The notes beneath the pieces were generated by a model, which was given only the letters and a program-made list of their open reading frames with translations, was not told the DNA's origin and made no database searches. Shown here piece after piece: positions 17,228-25,437 of a DNA stretch of 64,000 bases. Numbering within the stretch: the stretch's first letter is position 1; each line of letters opens with the position of its first letter. Origin of the DNA: Streptomyces sp. YIM 121038 (GTDB lineage: Bacteria > Actinomycetota > Actinomycetes > Streptomycetales > Streptomycetaceae); the NCBI RefSeq assembly GCF_006088715.1, contig NZ_CP030771.1, forward strand, positions 1,364,001-1,428,000, in the 5' to 3' direction. Both the position numbers and the translations under genes were made by a program.

Positions 17228-18004
17228 CTATCCGCAGGTGGCGCCCCCGTCGACGGGCATCGCGATGCCCGTGACGAAGGACGCGTGGTCAGAACACAGC
17301 CATGCGGCGGCCTGCGCGATCTCGTGCGGGGCACCCAGGCGGCCCAGCGGCTGCAGCCCCCTGGCCTGCTCCTCGGTCAGGGCGCCGCTGCGGATGGCGT
17401 GGTCGAGCAGGGCGGTGCGTACCGCCCCCGGGCAGACCGCGTTGACGCGGATGTTCTTGTCCGCGTACTCCAGTGCCGCGGCCTTGGTGAGTCCGACCAC
17501 ACCGTGCTTGGCCGCCGTGTAGGCGGACAGCCCCATGTTCACGCCGACCAGCCCCGCGATCGACGACGTGTTGACCACCGAGCCCGCCTGCTGGACGGCC
17601 ATGACGCGCAGCTCGGCGCGCATGCACAGATACGTGCCCGTGAGGTTCACGTCGGTCACGCGCTGCCAGTTGCTGTCTGTGGATTCGGCCAGGGGGGCGG
17701 AGTCGCCGTCGATCCCCACGTTGTTGAACGCGCAGTCGAGGCGCCCGAAGGTGCGCATCGCGGCTTCTACCATGGCATCCACCTGGTCGGCCACCGTCAC
17801 ATCGGTCGAGAGGAAGACGGCCTTGCCGCCGTTCTGCTCCACCAGGGCCACGGTGCCCTCCCCGCCCTCCGCGTCGATGTCGGCCAGCACGAGTCGGGCT
17901 CCGTGGGCCGAGAACACCTGTGCGGCAGCCCGTCCGATCCCCGCGGCCGCCCCGGTGACAACGGCGACCTTCCCCTCCAGCAGCAGACACCCGGTACCGG
18001 TCAT
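17228..18004 (-). CDS. Short-chain dehydrogenase/reductase (SDR)
   Basis: The product is 258 aa, a classical SDR. It shows the cofactor motif TGAAAGIG, ADID (Asp after beta-2, favouring NAD), NNVG in place of NNAG, catalytic Ser in NTSSIAG, YTAAK (Tyr/Lys pair) and PGAVRT. The ATG has AAGGGAA upstream. It lies 47 bp upstream of the terpene cyclase gene and 125 bp downstream of the cis-prenyltransferase on the same strand, so oxidation of a terpene alcohol is a reasonable but unproven role. Confidence 0.88.
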   Translation of the reverse strand: MTGTGCLLLEGKVAVVTGAAAGIGRAAAQVFSAHGARLVLADIDAEGGEGTVALVEQNGGKAVFLSTDVTVADQVDAMVEAAMRTFGRLDCAFNNVGIDGDSAPLAESTDSNWQRVTDVNLTGTYLCMRAELRVMAVQQAGSVVNTSSIAGLVGVNMGLSAYTAAKHGVVGLTKAAALEYADKNIRVNAVCPGAVRTALLDHAIRSGALTEEQARGLQPLGRLGAPHEIAQAAAWLCSDHASFVTGIAMPVDGGATCG

Positions 18005-18129
18005 CGCTGATTCCCTTCTCTGTGATCCTCTGTGCTTGGGTGGACGCCACGGCGACTCAACATCCCGTGAGACGGCGGCTCCTCAGCCATGCCCGCGGTA
18101 CGGGGGCCTGCCACCGGCGGGAGCATGAC

Positions 18130-18849
18130 TCACGCCCCCAGGCGGCGATGACGGCGGGCATAGGCGCGCAGGGCCGCCTGGAGATCGTCGCGGGTGAAAT
18201 CAGGCCACAGGCGGTCGCTGAAGTACCACTCCCCCAGGGCCGCCTGCCACAACAGGAACCCTGAGGTCCGGCACTCACCGGACGTACGGATGATCAGGTC
18301 CGGGTCGGGTTGCCCGGCAGTGGACAGAAAGCGCGCCAGGCGGTCGGCGGTCACCTCGCCGGTCAGCCCGTCCGCGCTGTCCCGGACCAAGGCGTTGATG
18401 GCGTTGAGCAGGTCTCTGCGGCCGCCGTAGCCGATGGCGAGGTTGACCAGCGGTCCGCAAGCGTCACGGGTGACGTACTCCGCGTGGCGCAGAGCCTTCA
18501 CCAACCGGTCGGGGAGCAGGGCAGGGTCACCGATGTGGTGCACCCGCCAGCGTCTCATCGCCGTCAGCCGGGTAATGACGGCCTCATCGATGCTGTAGAG
18601 GTGTTCGAGCTCTTCGGTGTGACGTCGGGCGATGTTGTCATCGGACAGCATCCACAAGGTGATCACGCCGATCCCGAACTCCGCACACCAGGTGAGCACC
18701 TCCGGGATCTTGGCGAAGCCGTCGCGGTGCCCGTGTTCGGCACCCGGCAGCCCCTGCCGACGTGCCCAGCGGCGGTTGCCGTCCAGCACGATGCCCAGGT
18801 GCCGAACCGGCGCTTCGGCGGTCGGAGCACGAGAAGGCACCTCACTCAT
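18130..18849 (-). CDS. cis-prenyltransferase (isoprenyl diphosphate synthase, UppS family, short-chain type)
   Basis: The product is 239 aa. The signature region 1 is GIVLDGNRRWARRQG, with the Mg-binding Asp. Others are GYGGRRDLL and the C-terminal PDPDLIIRTSGE...SGFLLWQ...YFSDRLWPDF block. The variant SGFLLWQ (instead of SNFLLWQ) and the LSDDNI segment (in place of FSSENW) match what I recall of the mycobacterial Z,E-farnesyl diphosphate synthase Rv1086 rather than long-chain UppS. The ATG at 18849 has GGGGGAG 5 bp upstream; the frame extends to 18888 without a site. The neighbours suggest it supplies a Z-prenyl diphosphate to the cyclase. Chain length is inference. Confidence 0.88.
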   Translation of the reverse strand: MSEVPSRAPTAEAPVRHLGIVLDGNRRWARRQGLPGAEHGHRDGFAKIPEVLTWCAEFGIGVITLWMLSDDNIARRHTEELEHLYSIDEAVITRLTAMRRWRVHHIGDPALLPDRLVKALRHAEYVTRDACGPLVNLAIGYGGRRDLLNAINALVRDSADGLTGEVTADRLARFLSTAGQPDPDLIIRTSGECRTSGFLLWQAALGEWYFSDRLWPDFTRDDLQAALRAYARRHRRLGA

Positions 18850-18884
18850 GTCGACTCCCCCTGGGCGGTAGTCACGATGGGCAT

Positions 18885-19271
18885 TCACAGCCCCGGCTCG
18901 ACGTGTTCTCCCGGTACGGGGCCGCTCTGGTGACCGGTCAGTACGCGTGGCGGCGCGAAGTGCTGTTTTCCCCGGGCGACTTGAGCGGTCTCGGCATCCC
19001 GAGAACCCCGCTGAGCCCGCCGCCCAAGGACCTGTCCGAGGAGGATCCCGGGTACGGGGGCGCCGGAAACGTCGGCGCGACCGCCGGCCAGAGTGATGCG
19101 GTCCGGCGCCTCCCCGTCCGTACCGACGACCTCCTCGTGGCCTTCATGGCCGATCAGGGGGACGTCGTAGCCCTCCTGGACGAACCGGGTCGCCTCCTCG
19201 TACGGCTGCCGCGCGGCAACCTCCTCGTCCACGGTCGGGACCACACCACGCGGAGAAGATACCTGTGCCAT
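18885..19271 (-). pseudogene. ispH: ispH remnant (4-hydroxy-3-methylbut-2-enyl diphosphate reductase)
   Basis: A 128-codon frame contains an unmistakable IspH segment: SSPRGVVPTVDEEVAAR, then FVQEGYDVPLIGHEGHEEVV and GTDGEAPDRITL. In intact IspH about 15 residues carrying the second cluster Cys (the DATCPLVTKVH region) lie between these two parts; here they are missing. The N-terminal Cys region is absent, and after the ADVSG stretch the rest (WLSQTTL, the third Cys, C-terminal half) is unrecognisable in all frames. It cannot bind the Fe-S cluster and is a decayed MEP-pathway gene, directly upstream of the cis-prenyltransferase on the same strand. Confidence 0.75.
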
Positions 19272-19745
19272 AACAAGGCCTCACACCAGAGGAGAGAGCG
19301 CCCCGCCCAGGAGCCCCCTGGAGGCCACGATGAGCGGATACTTCCCCACCATCGCCCCGATCAGCCCAGCTCGCACAAGGCGCAACCCGCCCGCGCATTG
19401 ACGCGGACACGACCTGCGAAGCGCGCCCGGGAGATTGCCGAAGTACACCGCAGCGCGGTCGCCGCATCCGCATCCATCTGCCCACGCACGCCCCTGCACG
19501 CCCGCGAAGAAACGACACTGCACACTGATGGGAGCGCACCGCGTCAACAGGTGCCGAGCCGGCCGCCGCGCCACGATCTTCCACCGAGCGGATCCGGCAT
19601 CGACCACGCTCTGGCCGATGACACGCCCTGGACGTCACCCGGGAAGCCGACGCAGACAGCGTGCACGGCCTCCGCCCGGCCTGGCACGCGCCCCCGAACG
19701 GGGCGAGCACGGCCTGATCACGCCGAGGAAGGGCTCGGAGCACTC
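19272..19745. other. Intergenic/degenerate stretch
   Basis: This is 474 bp with no intact gene. Several overlapping frames exist on the minus strand without family similarity. The segment just before 19281 reads AGLIGAMVGKYPLIVASRG and shows some codon bias, so it may be another decayed gene end. The base composition is less extreme than in the neighbours. Confidence 0.4.
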
Positions 19746-21860
19746 CTACGGAACCGCCCCCACATCCTCACCACGTACGACACGACCAAGACGGAGGACG
19801 CCCCTGAGCGGGCCTCCGCGCGGCAGCCACGCGGGTGCCCACCAGTTGGCGCGGCCCGCCAGGGTGAGGAAGGCCGGTACCAGGATTCCCCGTACCACGG
19901 TGGCGTCGAGGAGCACGGCGACGGCGAGCCCGGTGCCGAGGAGCTTCAGGACCGTCAGGCCGGACGTGGCGAGGACCCCTGTGACCAGGGCCACCGCGAG
20001 GGCGGCCGTGGTGACGAGGCGGCCGGTGCGGGCCACGCCCTCCACCACGGCGTCCCGGTTGGTCAGGCCCCGCAGCCGCTGTTCGCGCACCCGGGAGAGC
20101 AGGAAGATCTCGTAGTCGATCGCGAGGCCGAAGGCGACGGCCGCCATGAGCAGGGGCAGCGTCAGGTCCAGCGCGCCGGTGACGGCGAACTCCCCGAGCG
20201 TGCCCCGCAGATGGCCGTCCTGGAAGATGTGCACCACCAGGCCGAAGCTCGCCGTCAGGCTCAACGCGCCCACGAGCAGCGCCTTGAAGGGCAGCAGCAC
20301 GCTGCGGGTCAGCAGGAAGAGCATCGCCCACGTGGTGACCGCGAGCATTCCCCCGGCCAGGGGCAGCCGTTCGGCCACCGCCGCCTTGGTGTCGGCGAGC
20401 ATCGCCGCGCGGCCCGCCACCCGTGTGCCCTCGGGGGACGCCGAACGGAGGTCGGCCACCAGCCGCTGGGCGGCGGCCGATTGGGGTTCGGCGGTGCTGA
20501 CGACGGTGAGCACCGGGCCGAGTCCGGGCAAGGACGCGGGGCGGACCGTCGCCACGCTGTCCAGGGCGGCCACCCGCTGCCGGTACGCCCCGGTGTCCGC
20601 GGCCTCGGGCAGCACCACCGTGAGGGTGCGCTCGGCGGGCGCGGCGAAGCGTGCCCGGATCTCCTCGCCCGTCGCATGGGCCTCGGTGCTCGCCGGCAGC
20701 GTCCGCTCGTCGATGAGCCCGAACCGGACGTGCCCGAACGGCATCGCGCAGAGCACCAGGGCCACGGCGCAGCCGATCCCGTACAGCGCGGGCCGCCGGG
20801 TGATCACCTTCGCGGCCCGCCGCCACAGCGGACTGTCGGGGCGCCCGGTGCGGCCGATGCGCTCGCCGAGCAGGAGCAGCAGCGGCGGTACGACGGCCAT
20901 GGCCGCGGCCGCCGCGAGGAGTGCCACCGCCATGCCCGCGCAGGCCATGGAGCGCAGGAACGGCAGCGGCAGCACGAGCAGCGCCGCCATCGCGAGGGCC
21001 ACCGTGCAGGCCGAGACCGCCACCGTGCGTCCGGTGGTGCGCACCGTGCGCGCCACCGCGTCGGGCACGTCGCGACTGTGGCCGAGCTCCTCGCGGAACC
21101 GGGTGATGAGGAAGAGGCCGTAGTCCACGGCGAGGCCGAAGCCGAGCGCCGTGGTGAGGTTCATCGCGAAGACCGACACCGGCATGGCGTACGTCAGGGC
21201 CCGTAGCAGCGCCGTCGTGCCCGCGACCGCGAGTACGCCGATCACGACGGGCACCAGCGCGGCGAGCAGCGAGCGCAGCGCCACCACGAGGAGCAGCAGG
21301 GTGAGGGGCGCCGCGATCAGCTCGGCGGTGACGAGGTCCCGTGCGCTCGCCTCCGCGGCCTGCACGCTCACCCAGGAGCCGCCGGTCGCGGAGACGTCGA
21401 GGGGCCCGCGCCGGCCCGTCAGCTTCGGGACGAGGTCGCGGGCTGTGGCGGTCGCGTCCCGGTCGGCGCCCGCGAGGTCGGCGGTGACCAGGGCGGCCCG
21501 TCCGTCCGTGGAGCGCAGCGGCGCGTCGGGCGTGGTCCAGTACGAGCGCGTCGAGGCCACTCCGTCGGCCGCGGCCAGCTCCCGTGTGAGGGCACGGCCC
21601 GCCCGTCGGGCGGCTGCCGCGTCCACGCCGGATGCGGACCGGGCGAGGAGCACCAGGTCCGGCGGGGCGGCGCCCGCGCGGGCCAGCGCCGTGGCCGCCC
21701 GGTCCGCCTCCGTGTCCTTCGCGGTGTAGCCCCCGTTGGCGAGCCGCTCGTGCGTGCCCGCGCCCGCGACCGCGCAGAGGGCGGCCACCAGGGCGGCGAG
21801 CAGCAGCACGAGGCGGGGTCGGGCCGCCTGGAGGCGCGGGCGGGCGGTCGCTTCCGTCAT
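19746..21860 (-). CDS. MMPL family RND transporter
   Basis: The product is 704 aa. It has two repeats of the RND/MMPL plan: TM1, a large extracytoplasmic loop, then five TM helices, twice. Motifs are LGFGLAVDYGLFLITRFREEL in the first half and FGLAIDYEIFLLSRVREQRL in the second, each with the proton-relay Asp-Tyr. The ATG at 21860 overlaps the KS stop codon by 4 bp (ATGA), so it is translationally coupled as the third gene of ACP-KS-MMPL. MMPL proteins export lipids, polyketides or other acyl products, so it probably exports the product made on this ACP. Confidence 0.9.
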   Translation of the reverse strand: MTEATARPRLQAARPRLVLLLAALVAALCAVAGAGTHERLANGGYTAKDTEADRAATALARAGAAPPDLVLLARSASGVDAAAARRAGRALTRELAAADGVASTRSYWTTPDAPLRSTDGRAALVTADLAGADRDATATARDLVPKLTGRRGPLDVSATGGSWVSVQAAEASARDLVTAELIAAPLTLLLLVVALRSLLAALVPVVIGVLAVAGTTALLRALTYAMPVSVFAMNLTTALGFGLAVDYGLFLITRFREELGHSRDVPDAVARTVRTTGRTVAVSACTVALAMAALLVLPLPFLRSMACAGMAVALLAAAAAMAVVPPLLLLLGERIGRTGRPDSPLWRRAAKVITRRPALYGIGCAVALVLCAMPFGHVRFGLIDERTLPASTEAHATGEEIRARFAAPAERTLTVVLPEAADTGAYRQRVAALDSVATVRPASLPGLGPVLTVVSTAEPQSAAAQRLVADLRSASPEGTRVAGRAAMLADTKAAVAERLPLAGGMLAVTTWAMLFLLTRSVLLPFKALLVGALSLTASFGLVVHIFQDGHLRGTLGEFAVTGALDLTLPLLMAAVAFGLAIDYEIFLLSRVREQRLRGLTNRDAVVEGVARTGRLVTTAALAVALVTGVLATSGLTVLKLLGTGLAVAVLLDATVVRGILVPAFLTLAGRANWWAPAWLPRGGPLRGVLRLGRVVRGEDVGAVP

Positions 21861-23083
21861 GCGGCCCGGAAGAAGAGCACCGCGTTCTGACCGCCGAACC
21901 CGAAGGCGTTGCTGAGGGCGCCCGTCATCCGGTGGGCCCGGGGCGCCTTGGTGACGACGTCGATGGCCAGGCCCTCGTCGAGCTGGTTGAGGTTGGCGGT
22001 GGGCGGGACGAGCTGCCGCTCCAGGGAGAGCAGCGTCACCGCGGCCTCCACCGCCCCGGCGGCGCCCAGCGTGTGGCCGATGGTGCCCTTGACGGAGGTC
22101 ACCGGGGGTGTGCCCGTCCCGAAGAGGGCGCCGAGCAGGTTCGCCTCGATGCGGTCGCCCTGCGGGGTCGAGGTGCCGTGGGCGTTGACGTGGTGGACGT
22201 CCGCCGGTTCGGCACCGGCGTCGGCGAGCGCCGCTTCGACGGCCCGCCGTGCGCCGTCGCCGTCCGGCCGGGGGCTGGTGGCGTGGTAGCCGTCGGCGGA
22301 GGCTCCGTAACCGGCGAGGTAGCCGCGGATCCGGGCGCCGCGGGCACGGGCGTGCTCCGGGCGCTCCAGGACGACGACCCCGGCGCCCTCGCTGAGCACG
22401 AAGCCGTCCCGGTCCACGTCGAAGGGGCGGGACGCGGCGGCCGGATCGTCGCGGCGCTGGGAGAGGGCGCCGAGCCGGTGGAAGGCGGCCGAGCCCATCG
22501 GCACCCGGGCGCAGTCGGTGCCGCCCGCGATCGCGATGTCGCAGGATCCGGCGCGCAGCAGGTCGCGGGCCACGCCGAGAGCGGTGGCCCCGGAGGCGCA
22601 CGCCGTCGACGTGGTGAGGCACGGCCCGGTCGCGCGCAGGTCGATCGAGACCTCACCGGCGACCATGTTGGGCAGCGAACGGGGCAGGGTGAGGGGCGAG
22701 ATGGCGTCGACGCGGCCCTCCGCGAGATGGCGGTAGGCATCCGCCCAGGTGTCACCTCCGGCGGCGGCCACGCCGAGGACGACGGCGACCCGCGGCCCGT
22801 CCCACGCCTCGGGATCCAGCGCGGCGTCCGCCACCGCCTGGCGTGCGGCCACCATGGCGAGCTGGGTGAACCGGTCGATGCGCCAGGTGAGCCGCGGGCC
22901 GAGCAGGGCGGCGGCGTCGAAGTCCGGCACCCGGCAGGAGAAGTCGACGGGGAGCCCGGTGAGGACCTCGTCGCGCGCCGCGAGGCCACTGCCCGCGCAG
23001 ATCCCCGTCCAGGACTCCTCGACACCCACCCCCGCGGGGGTGACGAGGCCGAGCCCCGTGACGGCCATGTCCCGCGCTGTCAC
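21857..23083 (-). CDS. Beta-ketoacyl-ACP synthase (KAS II/FabF-type)
   Basis: The product is 408 aa from a GTG that overlaps the ACP stop by 4 bp. The complete Cys-His-His active site is present: Cys162 in STACASGA, His302 in NAHGTSTPQGD and His337 in KGTIGHTLGAAG. The C-terminal NAFGFGGQNAVLFF is typical of FabF and KS-alpha. There is no adjacent chain-length factor, ketoreductase or acyltransferase, so it is not a complete type II PKS and not the housekeeping fab cluster. The partner ACP is immediately upstream. Confidence 0.9.
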   Translation of the reverse strand: MTARDMAVTGLGLVTPAGVGVEESWTGICAGSGLAARDEVLTGLPVDFSCRVPDFDAAALLGPRLTWRIDRFTQLAMVAARQAVADAALDPEAWDGPRVAVVLGVAAAGGDTWADAYRHLAEGRVDAISPLTLPRSLPNMVAGEVSIDLRATGPCLTTSTACASGATALGVARDLLRAGSCDIAIAGGTDCARVPMGSAAFHRLGALSQRRDDPAAASRPFDVDRDGFVLSEGAGVVVLERPEHARARGARIRGYLAGYGASADGYHATSPRPDGDGARRAVEAALADAGAEPADVHHVNAHGTSTPQGDRIEANLLGALFGTGTPPVTSVKGTIGHTLGAAGAVEAAVTLLSLERQLVPPTANLNQLDEGLAIDVVTKAPRAHRMTGALSNAFGFGGQNAVLFFRAA

Positions 23084-23346
23084 CGAACCGCCTTCTGCAG
23101 GGACTCGGCCGCTGCCGCAGCGCCGACGGCCGCCGTCAGGTGCTCGGCCGCCTCGGCGAGCGTCATGTCCACCTGGTCCTCGGGCAGGCTCACGCCGAAG
23201 GTGTCCGCGAGCACCATGCCCAGCTCGAGGCGGGCGAGTGAGTCGAACTCCAGCGCCTCGAAGGTGGCGTCCGGGCGGATCTGGTCCTCCGGCACGCCGA
23301 AATGCTCGGTGAGCAGGCGGGTCATCACGTCGTAGACGGGCTCCAT
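23080..23346 (-). CDS. Acyl carrier protein
   Basis: The product is 88 aa, the usual ACP size. The phosphopantetheine attachment serine is Ser36 in EFDSLARLEL. It is acidic, with helices MTRLLTEHFGV and VDMTLAEAAEHL. It is the first gene of the operon with KS and MMPL, and its stop overlaps the KS GTG. The ATG has GGAGAA upstream (complement of TTCTCC at about 23352). Confidence 0.9.
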   Translation of the reverse strand: MEPVYDVMTRLLTEHFGVPEDQIRPDATFEALEFDSLARLELGMVLADTFGVSLPEDQVDMTLAEAAEHLTAAVGAAAAAESLQKAVR

Positions 23347-23804
23347 CGTCGTTCTCCTTCGCGCCGGTGGGGGCAGGGTTGTCTGAGGTGTCTCGGGTCG
23401 TCGCCGCCGACGTGCGGGGTGTCCCCGCACGTCCGCCGTACGGGCACGGAGCAGGGAGAACAAGCCCGGGAACGCGCATGCCGGGCCGCGGCAGTGGCTC
23501 CTCCGGTGAGCGCGATCGCTGCCTTCGCATGCCCGGCGTCTCGTTCCATCAGGCCGCCGAAAGCAGGCGGCGTGGCTCACAGCGGCGGTCCCGGACACCA
23601 GGAACGCTCCGTGGCACGTGAGAGGAACCGGATGGGCAGCAAAGCATTTTGTTTTCCCATCACTTCATGTCGAAACCGGATTCCTCGCCCAGTTTGACCA
23701 CGACGGAAGCGAAAACGGCACTACCGGCACGCGGATTCCTCCATTGGGAGGACGCAGGAAATGCGGCAGAAAGCACGGACCTGAAATCTGGAATTCGTGC
23801 GGGG

Positions 23805-23880
23805 CGTCCGCCAGGTCGCGAGGCCGTCCGGCAGACCGCGAGGCGGTCCCGCAGGTCACAAGGCCGTCCGGCAGGTCCGC
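23805..23880. repeat. 20-bp tandem repeat, about 3.8 copies
   Basis: Units start at 23805, 23825, 23845 and 23865 with consensus CGTCCGGCAGGTCGCGAGGC. Copies differ at 3-6 positions. The repeat is non-coding and lies between the ACP promoter region and the MFS terminator. Confidence 0.7.
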
Positions 23881-23974
23881 TCCTGAGAAGCCGTCGCCGC
23901 GGCCGGGACCCGCGGAGGGGCCGCGCCGAACGCTCCTGCCGTGCGCCCCGATCGCGGAGCGGCCGGGGTGGGGA

Positions 23975-24026
23975 GCGGCCGGTCACCGCCGGGGCGGCCG
24001 GTCACCGCCGGGGAGTGACCGGCCGC
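23975..24026 (-). terminator. Hairpin terminator after the MFS gene, with a duplicated arm
   Basis: GCGGCCGGTCAC (23994-24005) pairs perfectly with GTGACCGGCCGC (24015-24026) across a 9-nt loop, 8 bp from the MFS stop. The left arm belongs to a 19-bp sequence repeated in tandem (23975-23993 and 23994-24012). Confidence 0.7.
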
Positions 24027-24033
24027 CCTTCGT

Positions 24034-25281
24034 TCAGGAGCAGAGCGCGGGCTCGCCCCCGTCGGCCGTCACCGCCGCCGCGGTCCCGCGCTCCGCGTGG
24101 ACGAGCCGTGCCCGCAGCATCGGCAGGCCGCACAGGGTGAGCAGCAGCGCCAGGGCGCCCGCGACGACGGCCACCGAGACTCCGGCCGTGGCGCCGAGGC
24201 GGTCGTGGACGACGCCGGTGACGGCCGCGCCGATCGCGACGCCGCTCTGGAGGCCCGCGATCATCCAGGTCAGGGCCTCCGTGAGCTGGTGCTCCGGGGT
24301 CGTGCGCTCCACGATGCCCATGACCACGACCATGGTCGGCGCGAAGAAGACCCCGGCGAGGAACACCACCACGACCATCCCGGCGACGCCGTCGACGAGC
24401 AGGAACGGCAGGGTCGTCAGGGCCGTCCCGGTCACACCGACCAGGAGCAGGCGCGACAGCGGAGCGCTGCGGCGGCGGGCGCCGAAGAGCAGCCCTGAGA
24501 TGCCGGAGCCGATCGCGTACACGGCGAAGACCAGCCCGGCGAGCGACTTGTTGCCCGCGTCCTCGGCGAACGCGAGGCCCATCGTGTCGACCATGCCGGG
24601 GATCGCACCGCCGCACAGCAGGACGAGGGCGAGGACGAGCACCGGCGGCGAGGAGAGCGCCGAGGCGCCGCCGTCGGCGGAGTGCGGCCCGACCGGCGGC
24701 TCGGTGCTCTTCTGCGGGACGAACAACGCGACCCCGACGATCAGGAGCAGCCCCGCCACCAGGGGTGCGGCCTGCGGGAACAGCGCAGTGGAGAGCACCA
24801 CGGCGAGCGCCGGACCGATGACGTACGTCAGCTCGTCGACGACGGACTCCATGGAGTACGCGGTGGTCAGCCGGGGCGTGCCCCGGTAGATCTCGGTCCA
24901 GCGGGCCCTGACCATCGCGCTCATGCTCGGCATCAGGCCGGAGAGCAGCGCGAAGAGGAACAGCGTCCAGCTGGGCGCGCCGGCGGTGGCGCACAGCAGC
25001 AGGCCCGCGAGCCCGAACACGCTGACGCCGGTGGCGACGGGCAGCACCCGGCTCTGGCCGCGCCGGTCCACCGCCCTGGACACCTGCGGCCCGAGGAAGG
25101 CCATGGAGAGGGTGAAGGCGCCCGCGACCAGGCCGGACAGGGCGTACTCACCGGTCGTTTCGGACAGCATCGTGAGGATGCCCATATGGGTCAGGGGCAG
25201 CGGGAGCCGGGCGAGGAGCCCGGCGGAGCTGAACGCCTTCGCGCCCGGGGCGGAGAAGATCTCGCGGTATGCGTGGGGCAT
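24034..25281 (-). CDS. MFS transporter
   Basis: The product is 415 aa with about 12 hydrophobic helices. The MFS loop 2-3 signature is visible as GPQVSRAVDRRGQSRVLP. The central loop is short and acidic-polar (PQKSTEPPVGPHSADGG). Length and Gly-rich helix 5 region suit a drug or metabolite efflux permease. The ATG at 25281 has AGGA upstream; the frame reaching 25362 adds a non-membrane Arg-rich leader and is rejected. It follows the esterase gene on the same strand with a 156-bp gap, so it may be separately transcribed. Substrate unknown. Confidence 0.85.
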   Translation of the reverse strand: MPHAYREIFSAPGAKAFSSAGLLARLPLPLTHMGILTMLSETTGEYALSGLVAGAFTLSMAFLGPQVSRAVDRRGQSRVLPVATGVSVFGLAGLLLCATAGAPSWTLFLFALLSGLMPSMSAMVRARWTEIYRGTPRLTTAYSMESVVDELTYVIGPALAVVLSTALFPQAAPLVAGLLLIVGVALFVPQKSTEPPVGPHSADGGASALSSPPVLVLALVLLCGGAIPGMVDTMGLAFAEDAGNKSLAGLVFAVYAIGSGISGLLFGARRRSAPLSRLLLVGVTGTALTTLPFLLVDGVAGMVVVVFLAGVFFAPTMVVVMGIVERTTPEHQLTEALTWMIAGLQSGVAIGAAVTGVVHDRLGATAGVSVAVVAGALALLLTLCGLPMLRARLVHAERGTAAAVTADGGEPALCS

Positions 25282-25437
25282 TGCGTGTCCTGTCGTGGAA
25301 TCGGCCCTCGGCCCATGGGGGCGTGCGCGGCACCCGGCGCGCGCACGCCCCCGGAGCAACATCCGGGACTATCGTTCCACTTTCTATCATGCCCCTCACC
25401 GGGCGGCGGCGGTGGCGTGCGCGCCACCGCCGCCGCC

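Larger units (their letters stand above)
23347..24033. other. 687-bp gene-free region upstream of the ACP operon
   Basis: No gene is supported on either strand. It contains a lower-GC patch at about 23630-23790, a TCCTCC-ATTG-GGAGGA inverted repeat at 23737-23752, a 20-bp tandem repeat at 23805-23880, and the MFS terminator with a 19-bp direct repeat at its right end. The ACP operon promoter should lie near its left end. Confidence 0.5.

Noticed and set aside
19281..19607. A 108-codon minus-strand gene between the ispH remnant and MMPL
   Set aside because: No family similarity, uneven codon bias and no ribosome site; only the last 25 codons look gene-like, so it is listed as degenerate sequence.
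21861..22622. N-terminal extension of the first MMPL protein into the KS gene
   Set aside because: The extension is out-of-frame KS sequence; the ATG at 21860 overlaps the KS stop and begins the first TM segment.
6752..23346. Linking the type II thioesterase and the ACP-KS operon as one cluster
   Set aside because: They are 15 kb apart with unrelated genes, terminators and opposite partners between them; functional interaction is possible but not supported by layout.
23660..23986. A 108-codon minus-strand gene in the gap upstream of the ACP operon
   Set aside because: It overlaps tandem repeats, is Arg/Pro-rich and has no start site or recognisable domain.
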